This document shows, piece by piece, positions 27,288-37,595 of a DNA stretch of 64,000 nt (the first letter of the stretch is position 1; each line of letters starts with the position of its first letter). A program made the translations under genes and the position numbers. The DNA is from Arsenophonus apicola (GTDB lineage Bacteria > Pseudomonadota > Gammaproteobacteria > Enterobacterales > Enterobacteriaceae), in NCBI RefSeq assembly GCF_020268605.1, contig NZ_CP084222.1:3224001-3288000 (forward strand), read 5' to 3'. A model generated the notes under the pieces. That model ran no database searches and was not told the DNA's origin. It worked only from the letters and a program-made list of their open reading frames with translations.

Positions 27288-28782
27288 TCATGATTTTTGA
27301 ATTAAAGGGCGCAACATACGTTGTAAAATCACAATGCTAACTAACAATATGCAAACAATCGTAATAAGAACCATAACAAAAGAAGTGTCAAAGGCTTTGC
27401 TCGCTTCCATTATCAATACTTGAGCTTGCTCTTTATCCAACGTTGATGCCACGCTTAGCGCTTCATCAATACTGTCATAAACACGTGCATCAATAGTGAC
27501 TTGCTCAGGGACAAAAAGCTTACTACTATAAATCGCCGTCATCATTCCACCCAGTATTGTAACGCCTAACACTACCCAATTCATAAGCAACGTCTTCAAT
27601 AGAAGCGGCCATACCTGACTTTTCATCAGGCGCATTGAGCATAATTGTGGTAGAAGCTGTAGTAAATACCATTCCCATGCCAATACCAATCATGAATAAA
27701 TTAATCAACAGCAAAGTAAGATGGCTCTGATAAAACAATACCATCCCCATTACCCCAATTAGCGTTAATATAAAACCCACCACTGTCGTTAATCTCTCGC
27801 CAAAACGAGGCAACAGTAAACCAGCTAATGGAGATGCAAGTACGGAACCAATCGGAATGGGAAGGATACAAAGTGCCGCTTGTAAAGGCGTGACTCCAAG
27901 TACTAACTGTAAGCGTTGACTCAAAACTAATTCAATACCTACGATTACACTCATAGTAATAACAGCAATAATTACTCCTGCTGAAAATAAACGATTACTA
28001 AATAAAGAAAAATCAAGCATCGGTTGAGATTGTTTGCGCTGGCGCAAGACAAAAAATAGCATAAAGATGACACCAACAAAGGCAGCAGTGCAAAACTCAA
28101 CTAAAGAAAAAGAAGGTTTACTTAACTCTTTTAACGCATAAATCAGTCCAACTAAACCGACTAAGATTAATACTGAGCCTAAAAAATCAATAGCACGCTT
28201 GTTTGTTCCACCACAACTTGGGATCAAACTCACTGAAAAAGGCAGTACCAGCATAACGACAGGCACATTGATTAAAAATACGGATCCCCACCAAAAATAT
28301 TCCAGTAATAAACCGCCCACTAAAGGGCCGATCGCAGCGCCACCGGCAGCAACCGCTGACCAAATACCAATCGCTAGCGAACGTTCCTGAGGCTCAGTAA
28401 AAATATGGCGAACAATTGATAAGGTTGCTGGCATCATCATTGCAGCACCCACAGCTAAAAAGACTCTCGCAGCAATCAAAATTTCTGGATTAGGCGAAAA
28501 TGCCGCACAAAGTGAAGCTAAGGCAAAAAGAGGTAAACCAGTGATCAGCATTTTTTTATGACCAATGCGATCACTTAGCATACCGGCGGCGGGTAATAAT
28601 CCGGCAACCACCAGCGGATAAGCATTGATAATCCACAATTTTTCAGACGCATTGGCATGCAGTTCATGGGTTAAAGTAGGCAATACTGTATAAAGCACTG
28701 TCATATCAATGACAATTAAGAACAGGGCACTTGAAATTAAAAGGAGCGCAATCCACCTTCGACTATCATGAGTATTAACCAT
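27288..28782 (-). pseudogene. SmvA-type DHA2 multidrug efflux pump, frameshifted
   Basis: The N-terminal part (28782 to about 27570) matches 14-TMS DHA2 transporters such as SmvA/QacA. It has LFLIVIDMTVLYTVLPTLTH, SDRIGHKKMLI (motif A) and PLVGGLLLEYFWWGSVFLIN (motif C region). After AYELGSV near 27567-27572 the frame is lost. The remaining 85 or so residues (LGVTILGGMMTAIY to the stop at 27288) continue in another frame, a net +1 shift; a 2-base deletion fits the family best because it restores ELGSVLGVT. SmvA exports cationic biocides and methyl viologen. The truncated protein would lack the last membrane helices. It is divergent from a TetR-type gene, as smvA and smvR are in Salmonella and Klebsiella. 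Confidence 0.8.
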
Positions 28783-28860
28783 AAAAAAATCTCTATTTAG
28801 AAAAAATTATGTAGTATGTTTATCTAGCATAATGTTAAAGTTAAGATTACGATATTAATC

Positions 28861-28870
28861 CATACGTATG
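28861..28870. promoter_or_regulatory. Palindrome in the efflux pump/TetR divergent promoter
   Basis: CATACGTATG is a perfect 10-bp palindrome 24 bp before the TetR-type start, in the 111-bp gap shared with the pump gene. TetR-family repressors usually bind such sites and control both divergent genes. Assignment is by position and symmetry only. Confidence 0.45.
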
Positions 28871-28893
28871 TATTTTAAAAGAGGTTTTGTTCA

Positions 28894-29439
28894 ATGGGAC
28901 GCCAAAGAAGTATAGACAGAGATAAAGTATTAGATGTAGCCGAAAATATTGTCCATCAACAGGGTGTTACGGCGCTGACTATCGATGCGGTGGCAAAAGC
29001 AATGGGAATTTCTAAAGGAGGGGTTCAGTATTGTTTCGGCAATAAAGAAGCCTTGATTGATGCAATGTTCGACCGTTGGGAAAAAGCTTACGATGAAATA
29101 TTTTTTAAACAGATTGCACAGGACAGCTCAGCCGAAAATCGAGTAATAGCGCACATGAAAGCAACATACCATTTTGAACAAACGTCTAATAGTAAAGGCG
29201 CAGGTTTAATGGCGGCATTATTGCAAACACCAGAATATCTTAATAGTACCCGTGAGTGGTATCGTGAACGTATTGCTAAGTTAAATACTTCAACAGATGC
29301 AGGAAGACGTGCTCGGCTTATTTTTTTCGCCACAGAGGGAGCGTTTATTTTACGTGCATTTGGATTTATGGATATCGACCAGCAAGAGTGGGATGAAATT
29401 TTTACCGATATCGAAATGTTTTTATCGCCGAGAATATGA
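28894..29439 (+). CDS. TetR-family repressor, SmvR-like
   Basis: The 181-residue protein has a TetR N-terminal helix-turn-helix: VLDVAENIVHQQGVTALTID, AVAKAMGISKGGVQYCFGNK, EALIDAMFDRW (about residues 10-60). The C-terminal ligand domain is hydrophobic and ends in FTDIEMFLSPRI. It diverges from the SmvA-type pump, so its expected task is to repress that pump until a cationic drug binds. A GAGG ribosome site is present. The regulator is intact while its likely target is frameshifted. The SmvR name rests on context. Confidence 0.8.
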   Translation: MGRQRSIDRDKVLDVAENIVHQQGVTALTIDAVAKAMGISKGGVQYCFGNKEALIDAMFDRWEKAYDEIFFKQIAQDSSAENRVIAHMKATYHFEQTSNSKGAGLMAALLQTPEYLNSTREWYRERIAKLNTSTDAGRRARLIFFATEGAFILRAFGFMDIDQQEWDEIFTDIEMFLSPRI

Positions 29440-29639
29440 AAAATAAAATTTTAATACTATAAAAATAGCGAATATTTATAGATATATTTTGACGATCATA
29501 TTGTTTATTCAAACATATCTCTAAATATTCCAAAAATATAGTTAATTTGTCTATATATTTAATTATTATATATATTTTATTGATCTCTGATAATAAATAT
29601 TGTTAATATCCTATAGTCATATAACTGTAGGTGACAATT

Positions 29640-30866
29640 ATGATTATTGATCGCGCTTTATCTACTGAATTAAATACTGAAATAAAACTTATAAATAATA
29701 ATAATCCTAGCATTATAAATAATATTATTAATGCTCCTGAAAATTATGTCAAATTTAGTGATAAAGGAAAATTATTATTATCCATAATAACATTAGGAAT
29801 TAGTCATATTGTAATAAATTTAATTGAAGATCATAGAAAAGAAAAAGTGAGATCAGAATGTATTACCATAACTAAAAACTTACTATCTTCTCTCAATAGT
29901 ATTGAAAACCAGCAATCTGAAGAAAAAGTAATATTAATTTCTTTACCTAAAGGCGAAAGGTTAAAATTAACACAAAGATTTTCTAATAACGAAAATAGAT
30001 ACGAAACGGTTATCGAATATAAAAAAGCCATTATTCTTCATATGGGTAAATATAATGAAAGTAAATGTTATGTTAATAAGACCTTTGAGGAAATAAAAAA
30101 TCTTTTAGTTAGTGATATTCTGCAACATGAACATGATTATACCTATAAAGATGAATCTCTTTTAACTATTGCCAGACATATAAAACAAAAAATAGATGAT
30201 AATATAAACAATAAAAAACATAAGGAAGTTATCTTAAAAATAAATAATCCTAATGAACCAATAATATATAATCCCAAAAGTATCGGTGCTAAATTAAGAG
30301 AAACTTATAAAGAAGGATATACTAGCTTAGCTTTTATTGATAAAAAAAATAATTTAACTAATAAAAAACATTTAATATTAGGCATTGTCTCACCTTCTAA
30401 GCAAGTTTTCTTATTAAGTCCAGCAAGTGGTGATGATAGAAATATTTATCACGATACCAATATAAGATATGTTAAATTAAATTTAACATCTAAAGCCAAA
30501 ATTTATAGTCGTGAAGAAAAAAATGAATTAATAAAAGAATTTTATGAAAAATTAATAACTAAATTAGAAACTATACCGGCTAATAGTGTGTGTATTGAAA
30601 ATATAATAAAATCCCTTTGCCCAACATGTAAAATTAGTACCCTCACACAAAATCTCAATCAAAAAGAGAAAGTGGCATTTTTAGAAAATATCAATCCTGG
30701 CGTTACAGAAATAGTGCAACTTGTTGAAGATAAAAAAGAATCATCAAAAAAATTAATGGCTAGTAGAAAAAATAACTTACAAACATCCAGCACCGTTAAT
30801 ACATTTACGCCTTCAGTTACCAAAAATCAAAATTATAATGAGGCCTTAAACCCATTTAATGAATAA
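29640..30866 (+). CDS. Unrecognised 408-aa protein, effector-like
   Basis: I do not recognise the family. The ATG at 29640 follows a GGTG-type site; a GTG three codons upstream is also open. Residues 1-40 are Asn/Ile-rich. Residues about 40-70 hold a hydrophobic stretch (KGKLLLSIITLGISHIVINL) before a basic segment. This layout is seen in N-termini of some injected effectors, but it is not specific. The middle contains a beta-rich region around HLILGIVSPSKQVFLLSPAS, a CPTC motif near residue 327, and a Ser/Lys/Asn-rich tail. There is no signal peptide and no catalytic motif I can name. Very low GC and its place between other accessory genes suggest acquired DNA. A role as a secreted effector is only a guess. 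Confidence 0.5.
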   Translation: MIIDRALSTELNTEIKLINNNNPSIINNIINAPENYVKFSDKGKLLLSIITLGISHIVINLIEDHRKEKVRSECITITKNLLSSLNSIENQQSEEKVILISLPKGERLKLTQRFSNNENRYETVIEYKKAIILHMGKYNESKCYVNKTFEEIKNLLVSDILQHEHDYTYKDESLLTIARHIKQKIDDNINNKKHKEVILKINNPNEPIIYNPKSIGAKLRETYKEGYTSLAFIDKKNNLTNKKHLILGIVSPSKQVFLLSPASGDDRNIYHDTNIRYVKLNLTSKAKIYSREEKNELIKEFYEKLITKLETIPANSVCIENIIKSLCPTCKISTLTQNLNQKEKVAFLENINPGVTEIVQLVEDKKESSKKLMASRKNNLQTSSTVNTFTPSVTKNQNYNEALNPFNE

Positions 30867-31229
30867 TTTAAATAAAAGTCTAATAGTAATAAATGATGCT
30901 CTTAATCAAGGACAATAATCTAACTAATAAAAGCGAACAAAGAAATATAGTTAAAAACTTATTTCTATTTTACTAAAAAATATATTTTATATTGACAGAC
31001 GGTAAAGATAGCAAAAAATATTTTTAATTTAAAAGTTACAAGCAAAATATATTAATTTAATTAAAAAAAACAATAAATATAATCAATAATAATAATTAAC
31101 CAACTGATTGAATATGAAAATTTTGATTTATTTTTACCATTTTGAATAGGTTAATCGTTTTTATTCCTATATTTTGCTGATTGTATTAGATAACCAAAAC
31201 TAAGGTTTCACTGACTTTTTGAGGATATT
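30867..31229. other. AT-rich gap between the two effector-like genes
   Basis: The 363 bp between the two effector-like genes is almost entirely A/T, with no plausible gene and no clear terminator. The length suggests that the second gene has its own promoter; a GAGG ribosome site (31220-31223) precedes it. Confidence 0.45.
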
Positions 31230-32582
31230 ATGGCAATAAGTTTCCCTTCGACAACAACACCACTAACCATTAGTGATAAAAAGTTTCATCAGATTTTGGG
31301 AGCTAATAGCTTAAATGAAGCAACCAAAATAAATAACGTATCCGATTTTATTGACTCGATAATCGATTGGTTTAAAGGAGGCGTCAAACGTCAAAAAATA
31401 GAACAACTGTTTGAAACTATTCAAGATGTAAAGAATAGCGCTGTTTCTAATCCGGAATCAAATCGGTTGGAAAAATTTATCGAACTGAGAAAAATGGCAC
31501 TGCCTAAATATCATAATCAGTTTAAATTAGAAATTACCCCGAAAGATGCCAATGAAGACTGGGGATATCAATTAAAAGTTGGCGATTTTACCTTATATAA
31601 CTGCGATAAAGTGTTTGAAAAAACCAAGAGTATTGATGAAAGAGATCAATTAGCTAATTTTCATGTTAAAAATATTAGTATGAAATTAGAAGAAGCTCTC
31701 TCGGCGGAAAATCCCGATATCAAGCAACTATTAAACTTCACAATTAGATATACAGCTGGCAGTGAAAAAGAACAAAATAGTTTGCGAGAAAAATTAGACG
31801 ACAGTGCTTATAGTAAAGATAATTATCTTGGCATTAAAAATAGCAACAAACCTAATGAACTGATCGCTGCATTTAAAAATGATAAACAACTGATATTTTC
31901 TATCCGCACTGGCGAATTAGAGAACAATTTTTTAAAAAATACATTAGCTAACAAACAGTACGATAATCTGCGAGAGATGTTTTTCAATCAATATACCAGC
32001 ATAAGTGATCCTCTCTTTATCGATATTTTGCAACAAACCAAAGCGGATGTTTATGATGTGATAACACAGGATAGTACTTACCTAAGCGAACAAGAACGCG
32101 CGATTGTTAATGAAAAACTTAGTGCGATTAAAATTGGTGATAAGACACTTGCTGAATTATGGGCGCTACCATTAAATCAACCGGGTGAATATATTGATGA
32201 TGATTTAAATTCAGCTGCTATAAACTATTTTCTTAATAATAAAGCTGCGGGTGTCAAGTTTTATAATTTAGAGTTAAATGCTGATAACTCAGCATTTGAG
32301 TTTGATGAGCCAGAATTACAGTTTGATGATGCAGAATTTGAGTTTAATAAGCCAAAAGTTGAGTTTGGTGATTTAGGATTACAATCTGATGATTTAGCAT
32401 CAGATTTTGATGAAATAATGGCTGATAAATCCTTGTTTGAACAATCGCCTAGCGACCTCAACACGACTCGAACTGATTCAGGATATGGATCTGATGCTGA
32501 ATCTATATATGAATATGAAGGTTTACTTGCTAAGGATTATAAAACTAACAAGAAGCAATATAACCTCACATCAGTTAAATAA
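31230..32582 (+). CDS. Candidate secreted effector, SopD-like N-terminal pattern and acidic repeat
   Basis: The 450-residue protein has no signal peptide. Its N-terminal 110 residues follow an order similar to that in Salmonella SopD/SopD2: a DFIDSIIDWFKGGVKRQKIEQL helix (compare the WDxxxDxF segment), a FIELRKMALPKYHNQFKL segment, then a beta part ending GDFTLYNCDK. This is pattern likeness, not proven homology. Between about residues 345 and 395 lies an acidic repeat built from units like FEFDEPELQFDDAEF and VEFGDLGLQSDD. The end carries YGSDAESIYEYEG, a tyrosine-containing acidic stretch. A GAGG site precedes the ATG. It stands beside another unrecognised effector-like gene, and no secretion apparatus is encoded in the window. 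Confidence 0.45.
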   Translation: MAISFPSTTTPLTISDKKFHQILGANSLNEATKINNVSDFIDSIIDWFKGGVKRQKIEQLFETIQDVKNSAVSNPESNRLEKFIELRKMALPKYHNQFKLEITPKDANEDWGYQLKVGDFTLYNCDKVFEKTKSIDERDQLANFHVKNISMKLEEALSAENPDIKQLLNFTIRYTAGSEKEQNSLREKLDDSAYSKDNYLGIKNSNKPNELIAAFKNDKQLIFSIRTGELENNFLKNTLANKQYDNLREMFFNQYTSISDPLFIDILQQTKADVYDVITQDSTYLSEQERAIVNEKLSAIKIGDKTLAELWALPLNQPGEYIDDDLNSAAINYFLNNKAAGVKFYNLELNADNSAFEFDEPELQFDDAEFEFNKPKVEFGDLGLQSDDLASDFDEIMADKSLFEQSPSDLNTTRTDSGYGSDAESIYEYEGLLAKDYKTNKKQYNLTSVK

Positions 32583-32628
32583 TTTATCAGTTCAAATCAG
32601 ATCTTACAGTGATTGATTACGGCATTCA

Positions 32629-32653
32629 CCCCAGCTTAGCAAAACAGCTGGGG
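32629..32653 (+). terminator. Terminator-like hairpin after the effector-like gene
   Basis: CCCCAGCT (32629-32636) pairs exactly with AGCTGGGG (32646-32653) around a 9-base loop, 47 bp after the stop. The following bases are CTAAAATTATTC, a weak U-tract. Confidence 0.55.
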
Positions 32654-32659
32654 CTAAAA

Positions 32660-33235
32660 TTATTCTCACTGATTAAATAGCGATAAAATGAAAATACGGC
32701 CGTTATAATAAACAAAAAAGAGAGAGACGAAAACTCGAATATATATTTAGTTTACTATGACTACTGTAACTATTCTGTTAATTTAATGCCTTTCCATAAA
32801 TATAAAACCACCCTGTCTAGTCTCGTGAAATGAACTATTTACAGCCAAACTAACTAATTCAATATGATTGGAGACGGATTTAAAAATAAACTTTGAATCA
32901 ATAAATTAGAAATAAATATCAGTTTAATATGCCAACCTTCATTTAAGAAAAAATGCACGATATATTAATTAACAACTATTTGTTAGCAGAATAAGATAAT
33001 AACTTCAATTTACTAAATAAAAATAATTTCTTATGACAAAAAAATTAATTAGCAAAAAAATCATTTATTTTATCGGCAATTTTTGACTTTCTACTCAATA
33101 CTCAAATAAAAAATCATGGTAATAAAATTATTCTTTATTGTTATAACTTTTTATTGTCATAAGCAGTAATTACTGTCAGTCATGAATAGCAATAATTGCT
33201 TTAGCAAAAATTAAACAGCTATGTTCGCTATCAGA
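32660..33235. other. AT-rich leader region of the Csu-type operon
   Basis: Nearly 580 bp of AT-rich DNA precedes the first pilin gene. No gene is credible. The contrast with the GC-richer operon that follows is sharp. It should contain the operon's promoter; an AAGGAG ribosome site stands at its end. Confidence 0.45.
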
Positions 33236-33247
33236 TAAGGAGCCATA

Positions 33248-33820
33248 ATGAAAGGTATACGTTTGATCACGGTTATAGGCTGTTTGTTAGCCTCTCATTC
33301 GGCTCTGGCAGCCACCACCACTGGGACGGTAAATGTTACCCTAGTACTAACTAATGCCTGCATTGTTAATGGCTCGAATAATACTACTGGCGTTCCCTTG
33401 GGTAACCTCAATTTTGGTACTCAACCGACTACTTTTACTACACTGACAACCCAACTTGCTAATGGTGCCAGCTCATCATTTACCGTACAGTGCCCGGCCA
33501 ATGATACTCCTTCTGCCGTTCTAACGAATAGTGTAAACACAGCCCCTTCAGGTACCGTCGTTGGTACTCCTGGTACCCCACAACGTTTTGCTAATTCATC
33601 AGTTACTAACGACGGCGTTTACTATAGTGTTTATGCAACTAACCCGTCGCCTACGCCGGGCACCGCCCTTACCAATGGTGCCACTATTCCCCCTGCTTCA
33701 ACGCCAACACCTGGCACGGAGACCTATACGTTATATGGTCAAATTGTTGGCAATGGTACAAATACGGGTATCACAGCAGGAACCTATACTGACGTACTTA
33801 ATATTACCATAACTTATTAA
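33248..33820 (+). CDS. Csu-type fimbrial major subunit (spore coat U domain)
   Basis: The 190-residue protein has a signal peptide ending ALAAT. It has the spore-coat-U pattern: VTLVLTNACIVNG, GNLNFGTQPT, a second cysteine in FTVQCPAND, YSVYATNPSP, and the C-terminal TAGTYTDVLNITITY. These are marks of archaic (Csu/sigma class) chaperone-usher pilins such as CsuA/B. It is first in the operon and so likely the main rod subunit. Base composition is richer in G+C than the flanks, as for all genes of the operon. Confidence 0.85.
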   Translation: MKGIRLITVIGCLLASHSALAATTTGTVNVTLVLTNACIVNGSNNTTGVPLGNLNFGTQPTTFTTLTTQLANGASSSFTVQCPANDTPSAVLTNSVNTAPSGTVVGTPGTPQRFANSSVTNDGVYYSVYATNPSPTPGTALTNGATIPPASTPTPGTETYTLYGQIVGNGTNTGITAGTYTDVLNITITY

Positions 33821-33845
33821 TTGATATTATTTTTCAGGATGAAAT

Positions 33846-34379
33846 ATGTCTGGCAACAACGTTGTATGGCTATTATTTGATAATAATTTAATCTATTTTT
33901 TTGTGTTGTTAGTTATTTTTAGTGCACTGCCAAGTTATGCCCTTACCAGCCAATCCTTTCAGGTTGCCGCCACCATTGCCAATGGCTGTGTGGTATCCGG
34001 CGGTACCCTGTTTGGTACCCTTGATTTTGGCAGCCATCCCAGTAATGCGAATGGTAATTTTAATGCCAGTTTAACCCCCAATACCTCGTTAACTTTAGCC
34101 TGTACCCCCGGTACCGTACTTAGCATGAGTATTGACGGTGGCAATAACTACACCACGACTCGTAATGTCAAACAGAGCGGTTTTAGCACGCTGCTACCTT
34201 ACCTACTTTATGCGGATAGTGCCCACACCATTTCAATTGGACTCAATCAGAATGTCTCCGTCAGTTACAGCAATAGCAATAATATTATTATACCCATCTA
34301 TGGCGTGCTGCAAATGAATGGCGCTAATAACCCATCCGGAACCTACACTGACGTATTAACGGTAACATTATCCTGGTGA
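33846..34379 (+). CDS. Csu-type minor fimbrial subunit (spore coat U domain)
   Basis: The 177-residue protein starts with an uncleaved-looking leader then a hydrophobic signal segment ending PSYALT. The mature part has NGCVVSGGTLFGTLDFGS, LTLACTPGTVLSMSIDGGNNY and the closing SGTYTDVLTVTLSW, all standard for spore-coat-U pilins with two cysteines. It follows the first subunit by 25 bp and precedes the chaperone gene by 17 bp, so it is in the same operon. Confidence 0.85.
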   Translation: MSGNNVVWLLFDNNLIYFFVLLVIFSALPSYALTSQSFQVAATIANGCVVSGGTLFGTLDFGSHPSNANGNFNASLTPNTSLTLACTPGTVLSMSIDGGNNYTTTRNVKQSGFSTLLPYLLYADSAHTISIGLNQNVSVSYSNSNNIIIPIYGVLQMNGANNPSGTYTDVLTVTLSW

Positions 34380-34396
34380 TCAGGGAGGAAGACTAT

Positions 34397-35175
34397 ATGA
34401 TCAATGTTTCGCAACCAATATTATACAGATTTTCCACATTCTTGTTTTTGACCTTAATAATGTTCTTGCCAACGGCAAAATCGGCTAACCATGTAATGCT
34501 TTGGCCGATGGATCCGGTATTAACCGCTAAGGATAATGCCACTGAATTCTGGATCGAAAATAAGGGCTCCGAGCCCACCACCATGCAGATCAGAGTGATT
34601 AGCTGGCAGCAGGTCGATGGCAAAGATCGCTACAGCAATCAGCAAGTAGTTGTCGCCAGTCCGCCTTTTATGCGCATTGAGCCGGGCCAAAAACAGCTGA
34701 TCCGTCTGATAAAACAAGCACCAGTACCAGCTGGTAAAGAAGTTGCCTACCGCCTGTTGGCCGATGAAATTCTAACCGCCGAAAACTTAGCCTTGCCGAA
34801 ATTTGGGCTCAACATGCAAATGCGCTTTTCCCTTCCTCTGTTTGTTTATGGTGAAGGCGTTAACTATATACGTAATTCAGGCAATCCAATTCAACTAGAT
34901 CAAAAATACCTAGTTGGCAGTTGACCCGATTAAATTGCAAGCCGGCGCTGAAAATCATCAATCAAGGCCCGATCCATGCCCGATTGAGTAAAGTTGCTGT
35001 GCAACAAGGCAAAAAACGTATTGTGTTGGCCAATAGCCTGTTTGGTTATGTGTTAGCCGGCTCAAGCTATATTTGGCCGTTACCGGCAGGCGTTAACCAG
35101 CCACAACAATTAACAGCACAAATTAATACTGATAAACAATTATGGCAAGCATCTAGCGCTGGATTAAACCAGTAA
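34397..35175 (+). pseudogene. Csu-type periplasmic chaperone, frameshifted in an A-tract
   Basis: The ATG at 34397 after GGGAGGA gives a signal peptide (to SANH) and a PapD-like first domain: MLWPMDPVLTAKDNATEFWI, MRIEPGQKQLIRLIK and EVAYRLLADEI. At the A5 run 34902-34906 the frame is lost and stops at 34924. One more A restores DQKIPSWQLTRLNCKPALKI, INQGPIHARLSKV and the rest to 35175, about 259 residues in all. This second domain is the normal one of CsuC-type chaperones. As it stands the protein lacks domain 2 and should not fold pilins. Confidence 0.85.
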
Positions 35176-35177
35176 AG

Positions 35178-37595
35178 ATGAAAACCGTTCACCTGCCAGC
35201 TAAATTAACCAGCGGATTTAGCTTACTGTTCACGTTATCTTTGCCGCTAATATCGATAGCAGCGAATAATAGCTGGACGGAATTGCCGCCACCACCAAGC
35301 GGCAAAATTAAACCACAAAACTTACAATATAGATTGGAGTTAGTGGTTAATCAGTATGCCACTGGCATCATTGCGGTGGTTAATGAACGCAATGGCCATT
35401 TTTGGCTATCTGCCGCTGATTTACAAAAAGCGGGGTTGCCAGCATCTCGGTTAACACAGTCACAACTGGATGTCAGTGCCATGTCCGAGGTAGAAGTCAA
35501 ATATGACAGTGCTCAACAACGCCTGTTATTACAAGTGCCAGATAGTTGGTTACCGCAACAGGATCTCAATATTGGCAATGCCCCGCGTCGCTATCAGGGA
35601 CTGAGTAGCCAGGGAGCACTATTTAATTATGATATCTACGCTAATCGAACTCAGCATAATCACACCCAACTTTCGGTCTGGAATGAACTGCGTTTATTTA
35701 GTACGGCAGGGACTTTATCCAGCACCGGGGTATTTAAACAGCAAATTGCCGGTAGCGATAACAATAATCAGGGTTTTACCCGTTACGACACCAGTTATAG
35801 CAATGAGAATGAAAACCATATCTTAAGCTGGACGGTTGGTGACCTGATTAGTAATGCTTTAAGCTGGAATAGTAGTGTCCGCATGGGCGGCTTGTCACTG
35901 TCTCGTGACTTCTCTATCCGGCCAGATATTATTACCTATCCATTACCGACCTTTGCCGGTAAAGCGGCGGTACCGACTGCCGTGGATCTATTTATCAATG
36001 GCTATCGATCCAGTAATCACCAGCTACAACCCGGCCCTTTTACTATCACCGATATTCCCTATATTAATGGCTCGGGTGAAGCAGTACTGGTTACCACCGA
36101 TGCCCTTGGACGACAAGTTTCCACTACCTTACCATTTTATGTGACCAGTAGCTTACTCAAACCGGGTCTGTCCGATGGCGCCTTTTCTATCGGCGCACTA
36201 CGCCGCGACTATGGCATTAAAAACTTCTCCTACGGCCCACTAGCTGCTAGTGGTTCTTACCGTTATGGCGCCACTGATTGGCTGACACTAGAGTCACATG
36301 CTGAAGCGGCCTCTTCCCTGGCCTTAGGTGGCTTGGGTGGCTTAGTCAAACTGGGTAACTTTGGTGTGCTTAATGGCGCTTATACATTCAGCCAGATGCG
36401 AGGCCAGCGTGGTGATCAGATCAACTGGGGTTACCAATATATCCAGTCTCGTTTAAACCTAGCCACCCAACATACCCTACGCGATAGCAAGTTTGGTAAT
36501 TTGGCACTCTATGATCAACCAAACAATCTCAGCGACAACCAACCCCTTTTCAGCTTAAGCCGACGTAGTTCATAATATTCCGCCTCATTATCGCTAGATC
36601 AATTTGGTAGTGTTGGCCTGGCTTACTTGGATATTGAGAGCTTTAACGGTGATAAAAACCGGTTGCTCAATTTCTCATGGAGTAAAGGTCTATGGGGTAA
36701 TAGTAATTTGTATGCTTCAGCCAGCCGTGACTATTCGCAAAATAACTGGTCATTTGCGCTAGTATTGCAAATTCCATTCAACTTTTTGGATTCCGTTACC
36801 TTAGATACGCAACGCAATGCCGCCGGGCAAAATAGTCAGCGCGTCACCTATAGCCACGCTATGCCAAGCGACGGCGGATTCAGCTGGAATCTGGCCTACG
36901 CCCATCAAGATGCACAAGACGATTATCAACAAGCTTCCTTGGGATGGCGCAACGCCCATGTCCAAATGCAGGCCGGGATCTATGGTTCATCCGGCAACTA
37001 TGGCCAATGGGGTAATGTAACTGGCTCACTAGTACTAATGGACGGCACAATCCAGGCTGCTAACAAAATTAATGATGGCTTTGTCCTAGTCACTACTGAT
37101 GGCTACCCTAATATTACCGTTGATTATGAGCACCAACCCTATGGTAACACTGGCAAATCTGGTTATCTATTGATCCCCAGTGTTCCAGCCTACTATCCAG
37201 CACAATTCCGCATCAATACCCTCAATTTGCCCCTTGATATTTATGCTGATAGCACCGAGCGACGCCTCTCAGTCAAACGCGGCCGAGGCTATCTGCTACA
37301 TTTCCCAATAAAAGTCCGTCATGCTGCTAGCGTGATCCTAACCGATCAATATGGCAAGGCCATACCATTAGCCAGCGTGGTTGCCCGGGCAGGCAAAGCA
37401 GACACTTATGTTGGTTGGGATGGGCTGGTTTATCTGGAAGAATTGGAGCCAAACAATGTGCTCAGTGTCCGCACACCGGAAGGTCAGCACTGCCAGGTTA
37501 GTTTACAACTACCTGCAAACCCTAACCAGCAACTAAAGACTTACGGCCCACTCACTTGCACTTTAGCTGGCAACAGCAGGAGTTATTATGAATAA
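35178..37595 (+). pseudogene. Csu-type outer-membrane usher with an in-frame nonsense codon
   Basis: The gene encodes the usher N-terminal domain (QYRLELVVNQYATGIIAVVN), the barrel and plug (RMGGLSLSRDFSIRPDIITY, VDLFINGYRSSNHQLQPGPF) and a C-terminal end with paired cysteines (GQHCQVSLQ, GPLTCTL). TAA at 36573-36575 (codon 466) breaks it. The frame continues unchanged afterwards (YSASLSLDQFGSVGLAYLDI), so a single base change explains the lesion. The intact product would have about 805 residues, fitting CsuD-type ushers. The gene starts 2 bp after the chaperone and its end overlaps the tip gene. Confidence 0.85.

Noticed and set aside
27288..27689. Separate small membrane protein gene after the efflux pump
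   Set aside because: Its sequence is the continuation of the pump in another frame, so it is the 3' part of the same broken gene.
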